NCBI RefSeq assembly: GCF_014207845.1
Contig: NZ_JACHLC010000002.1
Location: 434,001 to 498,000, forward strand
Direction of reading: 5' to 3'
Origin: Chryseobacterium shigense
GTDB lineage: Bacteria > Bacteroidota > Bacteroidia > Flavobacteriales > Weeksellaceae
Length of the DNA: 64,000 nt
Made by a program: the position numbers and the translations under genes. Under the pieces are notes generated by a model. That model was not told the DNA's origin. It saw nothing but the letters and a program-made list of their open reading frames with translations, and did not search any database. Shown here piece by piece: positions 45,013 through 52,183 of the stretch (position 1 is the first letter of the stretch; every line of letters starts with the position of its first letter).

Positions 45013-45771
45013 ATGGAGGAAATCAACAAATTTTTTTCAGAGAAAAATACGGTGCATAATTTATCACAAAATGAATTGATGCAGACGTTTAACTATCTGG
45101 AACCTATAAAAGCATTTGCGAGGATCACTTACAAAAGCATATATGTTATAGATTATCAAAAGAAAACGTTTGAATACGTGTCAGATAATCCGTTATTTTT
45201 ATGTGGCCATAGCCCGGATGAAGTGAAAGAATTGGGGTATGCTTTCTATTTCAAGCACGTAAAAGAAGAAGATTTAGAACTTCTGATCACTATAAATGAA
45301 ATTGGATTCAATTTTTATGAAAGCATTCCTATAGAAGAAAGAAAGCAACATACCATATCATATGATTTTCATTTGGTGAAAAAGAATAAAAAAAGTATTT
45401 TAGTAAATCACAAACTTACCCCTCTGTTCTTAACAGAAGATGGAAAGATCTGGAAAGCAATATGTATTGTATCACTTTCTCAAAATAATTCTTCAGGGAA
45501 TATCCAAATTTTTAAAGATGGAAGCGATACTATCTGGAAGTTTAATCTTTCTGAAAATGAATGGATAAAAAAGACCAAAATAAAACTTACAGATCGGGAA
45601 ATAGAAATTTTACTGCTTTATGCACAGGGCTTGACTATCAATGACATTGCAGAAAAAATTTATCTTACGGCTGATACAATTAAATTCCATAGGAGAAAGC
45701 TTTTTGACAAGATCGGTGTACAAAATATCACAGAAGCGCTATCTTACGCTACAAATAATAAGCTCATTTAA
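45013..45771 (+). CDS. LuxR-type transcriptional regulator with N-terminal PAS-like domain, 252 aa
   Basis: N-terminal ~150 residues look like a PAS fold (SIYVIDYQKKTFEYVSDNPL and the following helices). The C-terminal ~65 residues are the LuxR helix-turn-helix: LTDREIEILLLYAQGLTIND, TADTIKFHRRKLFDKIGV. Start set at 45013 (MEEINKFF), because the -7 box at 44947-44954 puts transcription near 44961; the ATG at 44962 would be nearly leaderless. Divergent from the acyltransferase and convergent with the ThiF-like gene. Probably binds the palindromes near both. Confidence 0.9.
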   Translation: MEEINKFFSEKNTVHNLSQNELMQTFNYLEPIKAFARITYKSIYVIDYQKKTFEYVSDNPLFLCGHSPDEVKELGYAFYFKHVKEEDLELLITINEIGFNFYESIPIEERKQHTISYDFHLVKKNKKSILVNHKLTPLFLTEDGKIWKAICIVSLSQNNSSGNIQIFKDGSDTIWKFNLSENEWIKKTKIKLTDREIEILLLYAQGLTINDIAEKIYLTADTIKFHRRKLFDKIGVQNITEALSYATNNKLI

Positions 45772-45773
45772 GA

Positions 45774-46523
45774 CTATTCCATGATGGTATTAAAATAAAA
45801 ATCGGGGAACTGCTTGACCTTTTTATTGGTAATAATATTATACATTATAGTTGTACAGATCCCTGCGATGATCCAAGAACCAATAGCAAGCTGGGGAGGA
45901 GGGAGGGTTTCTTTCTCATCCTTGTAGCTTTTAAGTATTTTCTCAAGCCATAAGTTGGGTTCCATTATATGTTTTAATTGTTCAGCAAAAAATTCAACAA
46001 CACTCAATTCATTGATACGGGTGCTGCTGTTCAGGCTTTCTAAGGACAAGCCGTCGGGAGTAATGACCATTACCAATCCGCCCCAACCCAGATTGTAAGG
46101 GTGTAAAACGGGTATTCTTTTTTCTTTGCAAAGAGTATCGAAATGTAAAGGAATATCAGAAGTAAAATCTAAAGCATTAATAGCAATTGAATGGCCTTCA
46201 ATTATTTCTCTGATATTTTTTTCTGTTATAAATTCATTGATGTATTTGATTTCAGCTCCAGGATTAATACTTTTTAATCTGTTGTATAACGTTTCGGCTT
46301 TAGGCTTTTCTACGTCGTAATAAGTGAAATTTTGGCGGTTAAGGTTTGAAATTTCTATTTTGTCCCCATCTATGACGGTGATGTTTTCAAATCCAAAACG
46401 AAGAGCACATTCTGCAATATTGCTTCCGATCCCGCTTCCGGCAATTAATATAGGGTGTTTTTTAATTAAATCCTGTTCATCATTATTTACATATAATCTA
46501 TTTCTTGAGTATCTTTCTTCCAT
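45774..46523 (-). CDS. ThiF/E1-like adenylating enzyme, 249 aa
   Basis: Rossmann fold with the ATP-binding loop GSGIGSN (29-35) and the E1 hallmark DGDKIEISNLNRQ (52-64). The CxxC zinc pairs of ThiF and MoeB are absent, and no cysteine sits in a catalytic position, so it is unlikely to serve a sulfur carrier protein. It could adenylate a small carboxylate or a peptide C-terminus. Its own promoter carries an operator copy (46570-46585), tying it to the acyltransferase and regulator. Confidence 0.88.
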   Translation of the reverse strand: MEERYSRNRLYVNNDEQDLIKKHPILIAGSGIGSNIAECALRFGFENITVIDGDKIEISNLNRQNFTYYDVEKPKAETLYNRLKSINPGAEIKYINEFITEKNIREIIEGHSIAINALDFTSDIPLHFDTLCKEKRIPVLHPYNLGWGGLVMVITPDGLSLESLNSSTRINELSVVEFFAEQLKHIMEPNLWLEKILKSYKDEKETLPPPQLAIGSWIIAGICTTIMYNIITNKKVKQFPDFYFNTIME

Positions 46524-46539
46524 GGGTTAGTTTATAATG

Positions 46540-46547
46540 TAAAATTA
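46540..46547 (-). promoter_or_regulatory. -7 box of the ThiF-like gene promoter
   Basis: TAATTTTA on the - strand, TAnnTTTA. The degenerate operator at 46570-46585 begins 22 nt upstream. Confidence 0.65.
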
Positions 46548-46569
46548 TAATTAGATAACTAGAAATACC

Positions 46570-46585
46570 CTACACTCAGGTTTAA
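46570..46585. promoter_or_regulatory. Operator palindrome, copy 4 (degenerate)
   Basis: CTACACTCAGGTTTAA: one perfect arm, and an arm with two mismatches against GTGTAG. Same position relative to the ThiF-like -7 box as copies 1 and 3 have to theirs. Confidence 0.65.
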
Positions 46586-46618
46586 ATTTTATATATAAAT
46601 AAAATAATCTTAGAATAT

Positions 46619-47125
46619 TTATTTTAGAAATACTAAATGACCTGCAAAATCGTCGTCTAGATTCTGCAACACCTTTGCATCGTCCATTTTTTTTGCCAGA
46701 TTATCAATAAAAAATCCTTTTTCAAAAAACTGCCGGTGGATTCCCGGAAGGAGTTCCATAAAGTAATCCATACCGATTTTGTTGTTATGAAGATCCATTT
46801 TGGTTTCCAGTGGCTCGTTGGGAAAAAGCTCTTCATGCATATCTGTTATTCTTTTACAGAAATCCAATGCTTTTTGGGGAGAGGATACTTTGCAACAGTA
46901 CATCATAATGAAACTACACCATAAAGCATGTCTGTAGGCATTTCCAATCCCATTGTTAGATGCGGTTTCAGGATACTTTTTCTGGGCAATAGTGAAAGCC
47001 TGCACGGTTGCATATAAACTTAATAATGCAAAAACAGGGTGGGGAAGAAGGAGCGATAAAAGACGCATGATCTTTTTCAGGCTCATGCTTTTGATGGTAT
47101 TAAAAAATATCTTAAAGGTCCTCAT
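46619..47125 (-). CDS. DUF6973-like protein, 168 aa
   Basis: Contains a short hydrophobic N-terminal segment (about residues 28-50) and the block NGIGNAYRHALWCSFIMMYCC, then MDLHNNKIGMDYF. These NAxRHAxW and LHNNxxG features recur in the DUF6973 family. The function of that family is unknown. The start codon lies only 8 nt after the accD terminator hairpin, so its promoter position is unclear; it may depend on read-through. Confidence 0.75.
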   Translation of the reverse strand: MRTFKIFFNTIKSMSLKKIMRLLSLLLPHPVFALLSLYATVQAFTIAQKKYPETASNNGIGNAYRHALWCSFIMMYCCKVSSPQKALDFCKRITDMHEELFPNEPLETKMDLHNNKIGMDYFMELLPGIHRQFFEKGFFIDNLAKKMDDAKVLQNLDDDFAGHLVFLK

Positions 47126-47155
47126 AAAAAAAATCTCTCCCTAATTAGAGAGAGA
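47126..47155 (-). terminator. Terminator of accD
   Basis: Inverted repeat TCTCTCTCTAATTAGGGAGAGA (47134-47155) read on the - strand, followed by eight T at 47126-47133, just before the DUF6973 start codon. Confidence 0.85.
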
Positions 47156-47178
47156 CTGTATAATGTTTGTTACAGATC

Positions 47179-48033
47179 TTAAGCTTTAACGGCTAATAAA
47201 TTTACTGTTTTGGCTATTGTATCTTTAATTTCAGTTCTTTTTACGATGAAATCCACGAACCCTTTTTCCTGTAGGAATTCAGAGGTCTGGAAGCCTTCCG
47301 GAAGATCTCTTCCGATGGTTTCACGGATTACTCTTGGACCTGCAAAACCGATCAGTGCTCCCGGTTCAGCCATAATAATATCTGCTGTCATAGCGAAAGA
47401 AGCGGTAATTCCTCCAAAAGTAGGGTCGCAAAGGTAAGCAATGTATAAAAGTCCTGCTTCAGAAAGCTGGGCAAGCTTGGCCTGTACTTTGGCAAGCTGC
47501 ATCAGTGAATAGGTTGCTTCCTGCATTCTTGCTCCTCCGGACTGGCAGATGATCATGTAAGGAAGTTTGTTGGCAATGCAATAATCTATTGCTCTTCTGA
47601 TCTTTTCTCCCATTACAGAACCCAGAGATCCGCCGATAAATGCAAAATCCATACAGGAAACTACCATTTCGGTCCCTTTTACGGTTCCTACTGCATTTCT
47701 GATGGAATCTGTAAGCTTTGTCTTAGCTTTTACTTCTTTCAAACGGTCTTTATAAGGTTTTGTATCCTTGAAATTTAAGATGTCAATACTTTCAACATTG
47801 GCATCCAGTTCTGTAAACTTACCTTCGTCAAAAAGGATGTCAAAAAATTCTGCACTTCCTATTCTTACATGAAATCCGTCTTCAGGAGAAACGTAATTGT
47901 TTCTTCTCAGTTCATCATGTTCCACGACTTTTCCTGACGGGGTCTGATGCCATAGGCCTTTGGGAACATCCTTCTTTTCATCAGTAGAGGTTGTAATGTT
48001 TTTTGCCTGTCTTTTAAACCACTCGAATGCCAT
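47179..48033 (-). CDS. accD: Acetyl-CoA carboxylase carboxyltransferase beta subunit, 284 aa, without zinc-ribbon cysteines
   Basis: Carboxyltransferase subunit of acetyl-CoA carboxylase, first step of fatty acid synthesis. The crotonase-like core is intact: [43 protein letters not shown] and GFAGPRVI. The N-terminal zinc-ribbon cysteines of typical AccD are replaced by Thr31, Gly34, Ser49 and Asp52. The region still reads [19 protein letters not shown] and [13 protein letters not shown]. Preceded by fbaA 89 bp upstream. Confidence 0.95.
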   Translation of the reverse strand: MAFEWFKRQAKNITTSTDEKKDVPKGLWHQTPSGKVVEHDELRRNNYVSPEDGFHVRIGSAEFFDILFDEGKFTELDANVESIDILNFKDTKPYKDRLKEVKAKTKLTDSIRNAVGTVKGTEMVVSCMDFAFIGGSLGSVMGEKIRRAIDYCIANKLPYMIICQSGGARMQEATYSLMQLAKVQAKLAQLSEAGLLYIAYLCDPTFGGITASFAMTADIIMAEPGALIGFAGPRVIRETIGRDLPEGFQTSEFLQEKGFVDFIVKRTEIKDTIAKTVNLLAVKA

Positions 48034-48061
48034 ATTGTCTGTATTAGTGTATAATGTAAAA

Positions 48062-48110
48062 TGTATCAGTGTAAACGGTATCCCTGAAGAATATTATTTA
48101 CACTGATACA
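48062..48110. promoter_or_regulatory. 14-bp inverted repeat between fbaA and accD
   Basis: Perfect arms TGTATCAGTGTAAA at 48062-48075 and TTTACACTGATACA at 48097-48110, with 21 nt between. It lies at the fbaA 3' end and overlaps the accD -7 box. It may be the fbaA terminator or a control hairpin in the accD leader. Only a weak T run (ATTTTAC) follows. Confidence 0.7.
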
Positions 48111-48116
48111 AATGTA
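48109..48116 (-). promoter_or_regulatory. -7 box of the accD promoter
   Basis: TACATTTG on the - strand, TAnnTTTG, 76 nt upstream of the accD start codon and overlapping the right arm of the inverted repeat. Confidence 0.6.
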
Positions 48117-48122
48117 CAGTTC

Positions 48123-49193
48123 TTATTTTAAAGTATTTACGTTGTTTAAGTCTTCAAACGCTTTAACCAGTCTTGTAGAGAAAGTTTCTTCACCTTTTCT
48201 TACCCAAACTCTCGGATCGTAGAATTTCTTGTTCGGTTTTTCTTCACCTTCAGGATTTCCGATCTGAGCTCTTAAATAATCAATATTGTTAACCATATAA
48301 TCTCTTACGCCTTCTGTGTAAGCGAACTGAAGATCAGTATCAATGTTCATTTTGATAACTCCATAGTCAATCGCTTCTCTGATTTCTTCCAAAGTAGATC
48401 CGGAACCTCCGTGGAATACAAAGTTTACCGGCTTGGCAGCTGTTCCGAATTTCTCCTGAACATATTTCTGAGAGTTGTCAAGGATTTTTGGGGTAAGAAC
48501 CACATTTCCTGGCTTATAAACTCCGTGTACGTTGCCAAATGCTGCTGCAATAGTGAAGTTTTCAGAAATAGCTTTTAATTTTTCGTAAGTATAAGCGATG
48601 TCTTCAGGCTGGGTGTATAATTTGGAATTATCTACATCAGAGTTATCTACACCATCTTCTTCACCACCTGTAACACCAATCTCAACTTCTAAAGTCATCT
48701 GCATTTTAGCCATTCTTTCGAAATATTTAGCAGAGATTTCTAAGTTTTCTTCTAAAGATTCTTCAGACAGATCCAGCATGTGGGAAGAATAAAGAGACTT
48801 TCCTGTCTGCTTGTAATGTTCTTCACTTGCATCTAATAATCCGTCAATCCAGGGCAATAATTTCTTTGCGCAGTGGTCTGTATGTAAAATTACAGTAGCT
48901 CCGTAAGCTTCTGCAAGGGTATGAATGTGTTTAGCGCCGGCAATAGAACCTAAAACTGCAGCTCTCTGACCGTCATTGTTTAATCCTTTTCCTGCATTGA
49001 ACGCAGCTCCACCGTTTGAAAACTGGATAATTACAGGAGAGTTTAATTTCGCTGCAGTTTCCATCACAGCATTTACATTGCTTGAACCAATTACATTTAC
49101 TGCAGGCAGTGCGAATTTGTTTTCTTTAGCATACTGAAAAATATCGGTAACCAATTGACCTGTGGCAACTCCTGCCGGAAAAATTCTGCTCAT
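48123..49193 (-). CDS. fbaA: Class II fructose-bisphosphate aldolase, 356 aa
   Basis: Zinc-dependent aldolase of glycolysis and gluconeogenesis. The zinc-binding segment VILHTDHCAKKLLPW and the phosphate-site loop NFVFHGGSGSTLEEI are present, with VEIGVTGGEEDGVDNS between. Length is typical of class IIA enzymes. A near-consensus -7 box TACCTTTA lies at 49240-49247, about 47 nt upstream. Its end is followed by the 14-bp inverted repeat before accD. Confidence 0.96.
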   Translation of the reverse strand: MSRIFPAGVATGQLVTDIFQYAKENKFALPAVNVIGSSNVNAVMETAAKLNSPVIIQFSNGGAAFNAGKGLNNDGQRAAVLGSIAGAKHIHTLAEAYGATVILHTDHCAKKLLPWIDGLLDASEEHYKQTGKSLYSSHMLDLSEESLEENLEISAKYFERMAKMQMTLEVEIGVTGGEEDGVDNSDVDNSKLYTQPEDIAYTYEKLKAISENFTIAAAFGNVHGVYKPGNVVLTPKILDNSQKYVQEKFGTAAKPVNFVFHGGSGSTLEEIREAIDYGVIKMNIDTDLQFAYTEGVRDYMVNNIDYLRAQIGNPEGEEKPNKKFYDPRVWVRKGEETFSTRLVKAFEDLNNVNTLK

Positions 49194-49265
49194 GTTTTAC
49201 TTTGTTATTTTAAATTATTAGGCGTTTTTAAAATTCCTGTAAAGGTAATCATTTTTGAGGAATTA

Positions 49266-50132
49266 CTAATTTCTTTTGTCTCTGCCCCAAAGCAGCTTCT
49301 GACGGATCGTTTCGTAGAAGCTCAAATGGTTTGGCTGTACCAGAAGGATTTGAAAATCTGCCTTTTTGATGATAATTTCTTTGTCGGTTTCTATATGGAC
49401 CAGTCTTGAGTCCAGGGAAAGGGAGTACTGTGGCACTCTGCTTTCCACTTTAAATTTTATTTCCACCCTGTCATTTACAACCAGAGGTCTTACGTTCAGA
49501 TTGTGTGGAGCAATAGGGGTAATGACAAAATTTTCGTTGTTCGGAGAAATAATCGGTCCGCCACAGCTTAAAGAATAAGCTGTAGATCCTGTAGGGGTGG
49601 AAACAATTACCCCGTCTCCCCAGAATACATTTAAAAATTCGTTATTGATATATGAATCTACCGTGATCATGGATGTTGTTTCTTTCCTTGAAACGGTAAC
49701 ATCATTCAACGCATACGGGAAAAAATCATCAGATTCCGGAGAAACCACTTGAATAACTGCACGGCGGCTTGTTTTTACATCACCTTTTAAAATAGCATCA
49801 AGTTCTTTGAATGCTTCTTCTTTTGTAAAGCTGGCCAGAAACCCCAGTCGTCCGGTATTTACACCTACAATCGGGATTTCAAGGTCTTCAATAAAGGTTA
49901 ATGAATTTACAATGGTTCCGTCACCTCCAAAGGTAAAGAAAAGATCTACTTTCTTGTCCAGAAGATCCTGTTTGCTGTTGAATGTTTCAAATATCTTTGA
50001 GAACTGAAGCGCTTCAGCCATTTCATCATACAGAACAGATTTTACGCCTCTGGTTTCAAGTTCTGAGATAAACTTGCTTAAATATAAAAAAGTATCGAGG
50101 TCTTTTTTCTGAGAATATATGGCTGCCTTCAT
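49266..50132 (-). CDS. nadK: NAD kinase, 288 aa
   Basis: Phosphorylates NAD to NADP. The hallmark GGDGT is present in FFTFGGDGTIVNS (about residues 70-74), with the NxGxxGFL-like loop VNTGRLGFLASF and the C-terminal GDGVIVSTPTGSTAYSLSCGGP. It starts 1 bp after the stop of the CBS-domain gene, so the two are probably translationally coupled. Confidence 0.96.
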   Translation of the reverse strand: MKAAIYSQKKDLDTFLYLSKFISELETRGVKSVLYDEMAEALQFSKIFETFNSKQDLLDKKVDLFFTFGGDGTIVNSLTFIEDLEIPIVGVNTGRLGFLASFTKEEAFKELDAILKGDVKTSRRAVIQVVSPESDDFFPYALNDVTVSRKETTSMITVDSYINNEFLNVFWGDGVIVSTPTGSTAYSLSCGGPIISPNNENFVITPIAPHNLNVRPLVVNDRVEIKFKVESRVPQYSLSLDSRLVHIETDKEIIIKKADFQILLVQPNHLSFYETIRQKLLWGRDKRN

Positions 50133-50133
50133 G

Positions 50134-50784
50134 TTATATTTCTATGAATTTTTGGAAAAACCCGAATCTGTCCTTAAACAGATCTGATTTTTCGTCAGAA
50201 TAGTATTTTTCAACAATTCTATAGTCGTAACGGTCAAAAGTGGCGTCTATCGAAGACAGGTTTTCATTGCTGATCTTAATGGTTACATGGATTACCTCAT
50301 CAGACATAAAGGTGATGAATCCGCCGTAGAACTTCGAGTTGTTGCTTTCCACAATATTGGCAATCTCCGTCATTGAATACTTTCTGGCCGGGGTTTCAAT
50401 CGTGAGAATGGCCCCGCTTTCTGAAAACAGGGGATAACGGGAAAAATTCTGAAAAATATCATCGCAGGTAATATATCCTAGGTATTTTTCATTTTTATTG
50501 ATCACCGGAATCACATTGGCATTGAAAGTATAGAAAAGACGGATACTATCCATAATATTATTGTCATCCAGAATAGCAAAACGCTCGATCTGATGTTCAA
50601 GATCTTTTAATATCCCATCACCTTCATAAAGGAAATCCTCTGCGATGGCCCCATAAAAGTGGTGAGATTTTTTTATAAAAACATGGGAATAGCCAAAATC
50701 CTCTAACATATTCCTTGCTGATTCTATTGAGTCAGTCAGGCTAAAACATGGAAAGTCTTTTGAGATATAATCCTTGATAAACAT
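50134..50784 (-). CDS. CBS-domain protein, 216 aa
   Basis: The N-terminal ~120 residues carry two CBS repeats (for example ESARNMLEDFGYSHVFIKKS and IRLFYTFNANVIPVINKNEKYLGYIT). The C-terminal ~70 residues form an ACT-like alpha/beta domain (VESNNSKFYGGFITFMSDEVI). CBS pairs bind adenine nucleotides, so it may sense energy or NAD state. That would fit its position directly upstream of nadK, but this is inferred. Confidence 0.88.
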   Translation of the reverse strand: MFIKDYISKDFPCFSLTDSIESARNMLEDFGYSHVFIKKSHHFYGAIAEDFLYEGDGILKDLEHQIERFAILDDNNIMDSIRLFYTFNANVIPVINKNEKYLGYITCDDIFQNFSRYPLFSESGAILTIETPARKYSMTEIANIVESNNSKFYGGFITFMSDEVIHVTIKISNENLSSIDATFDRYDYRIVEKYYSDEKSDLFKDRFGFFQKFIEI

Positions 50785-50868
50785 TGTGCTAATTTATAAA
50801 AAATTAAATGAAACTTTTTCTCAAAACATCACTTTTTTTCATGAAAAATAAAAAAAATGATATTAAAA

Positions 50869-50899
50869 TTTGTTTGTAAGGAAAAAAAAGGTACCTTTG
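50869..50899 (+). promoter_or_regulatory. Strong promoter facing right, no + gene downstream
   Basis: TTTG at 50869-50872, 19 nt, then TACCTTTG at 50892-50899: the ideal Bacteroidota TTTG-N19-TAnnTTTG arrangement. It fires towards a terminator at 50936-50973. The nearby protein genes are on the - strand. Confidence 0.8.
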
Positions 50900-50904
50900 T
50901 CGCC

Positions 50905-50973
50905 TTTCATTTTTACTTTTTATTAGATTTATTTCAAACTGCACTGTCTACTAAAGACATATGCAGTTTTTTT
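50905..50973 (+). ncRNA. Candidate small RNA, about 65-70 nt
   Basis: Bounded by the promoter at 50869-50899 and a terminator hairpin with arms AAACTGCA (50936-50943) and TGCAGTTT (50962-50969), an inner GTCT/AGAC pair, and a T run to 50973. No start codon with a usable frame ends inside it. The 3' end slightly overlaps the stop of the antisense rRNA/tRNA methyltransferase gene. Exact ends are estimated from the promoter and hairpin. Confidence 0.65.
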
Positions 50974-51502
50974 ATTTTAGGGCTTTTGCAAACTCCCACA
51001 TCACAATTCCACCGCATACGCTTACATTCAGGGAGTGCTTTGTTCCAAGCTGGGGAATTTCCAGAAAGGTATCAATATTCGGAAGAGCCTCATCACTTAT
51101 TCCTTCCACTTCATTTCCCAGGATCAGCGCATATTTTTTTGATTTGTCGATGCTGAAGTCTGTTATCATTTGGCTGTCTGTAGTCTGTTCGATCCCTATA
51201 ATTTCATATCCTCGGCTTTTATAATCGCTGATGGCAGTGTTGATATCACTTTCATGGCTCCATTCTACACTTTCTGTAGCTCCGAGAGCTGCTTTATGGA
51301 TCTCGCGGTGTGGTGGCTTCGGAGTAATGCCGCAAAGGATTATTTTTTCGATCAGAAAAGCATCTGCCGTTCTGAAAGATGCCCCTACATTATGCATGCT
51401 CCTTAGATTATCTAAAATAATGACCAATGGAATTTTCTCAACTTTCTTAAATGTTTCCACATCTATCCTGTTAAGCTCTTCCAGTTTTAGTTTCTGTACC
51501 AA
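50972..51502 (-). CDS. SpoU/TrmH-family RNA methyltransferase, 176 aa
   Basis: SPOUT-fold 2'-O-methyltransferase. Motif 1 is VIILDNLRSMHNVGASFRTAD, motif 2 KYALILGNEVEGIS and motif 3 LGTKHSLNVSVCGGIVMWEFA. The length (176) matches the small TrmH/TrmL-like group without the N-terminal substrate-binding domain. Target RNA unknown. Starts 5 bp after the stop of the MORN-like gene. Confidence 0.92.
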   Translation of the reverse strand: MVQKLKLEELNRIDVETFKKVEKIPLVIILDNLRSMHNVGASFRTADAFLIEKIILCGITPKPPHREIHKAALGATESVEWSHESDINTAISDYKSRGYEIIGIEQTTDSQMITDFSIDKSKKYALILGNEVEGISDEALPNIDTFLEIPQLGTKHSLNVSVCGGIVMWEFAKALK

Positions 51503-51507
51503 TTGTT

Positions 51508-52128
51508 TTATTTTGTTGAGATTAATTTTCCGTCTTTGTAGATTTCCGTTTTTTCAACGCTTCCGTCTTCACGGTAATGAATACGGGTTCCGTTCCATTT
51601 ATCGTTGGCAAACTCTGTTTCGCGCTGTATTTTTCCTGACGGGTAAAGTGCTTTCCATTTTCCTACGGCAATTCCGTTTTCGTACTGGCCGATCTGCTTT
51701 ACAGATTTTCCGTCCTCATGGAAAAGTCTGGTTTCACCATTCAGTTTTCCTAATCTGTAGTTGGAAATTTCAGTTATTTTTCCGCCTGGAGAATAAAACG
51801 TAGCGAGAGAACTGTCATCATACACATTTTTTTCGCCGTTTCTGAAAACTTCTTTGGATGTAAGAACACCATTTTTGTCGTAGTAAGACCATTCTTTTGC
51901 TTTATAACCTTTCTTATTTTCTCCTTTGGCCTGTACTTTTCCGTTATCGTAATAATAAACGGCTTCACCGTCTATTTTACCTTTTTTCCATTCCACTACC
52001 TGTTTTACCTGTCCGTTTTCGTAGAAATCTTTACAGGACCCTTCCTGCAGCCCGTCTTTAAATCCGCATGGTTTTTGAGCTATAACCCACGATGATGTGG
52101 TTATCAATAGCAGAAAAAAGTATTTCAT
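51508..52128 (-). CDS. Secreted MORN-repeat (YwqK-like) protein, 206 aa
   Basis: Signal peptide MKYFFLLLITTSSWVIAQ, then about seven copies of a 22-24-residue unit of the form YxxxGxVxxxGxYxNGKxxGxW (for example YENGQVKQVVEWKKGKIDGE and ENGIAVGKWKALYPSGKIQ). These units define the MORN-repeat variant (toxin-antitoxin system YwqK) family, whose role is unknown. Head-to-head with the 199-aa secreted protein gene. Confidence 0.85.
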   Translation of the reverse strand: MKYFFLLLITTSSWVIAQKPCGFKDGLQEGSCKDFYENGQVKQVVEWKKGKIDGEAVYYYDNGKVQAKGENKKGYKAKEWSYYDKNGVLTSKEVFRNGEKNVYDDSSLATFYSPGGKITEISNYRLGKLNGETRLFHEDGKSVKQIGQYENGIAVGKWKALYPSGKIQRETEFANDKWNGTRIHYREDGSVEKTEIYKDGKLISTK

Positions 52129-52183
52129 AGATATTTTTATTTCAAAAATAGCAAATTACTTATATTTGATTTAAATTATTATC

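Noticed and set aside
44219..45771. Classical LuxI/LuxR acyl-homoserine lactone pair
   Set aside because: The regulator has a PAS-like, not an autoinducer-binding, N-terminal domain, and the acyltransferase is closer to the FeeM type; AHL is not claimed.
50857..51224. Two + strand frames (99 and 87 aa) over the RNA methyltransferase gene
   Set aside because: Antisense to a clearly conserved SPOUT gene; the promoter at 50869-50899 more likely serves a short RNA ending at 50973.
51271..51285. CTACACTTTCTGTAG, similar to the operator
   Set aside because: Different spacing (5-nt centre), inside the RNA methyltransferase coding region and away from any promoter.
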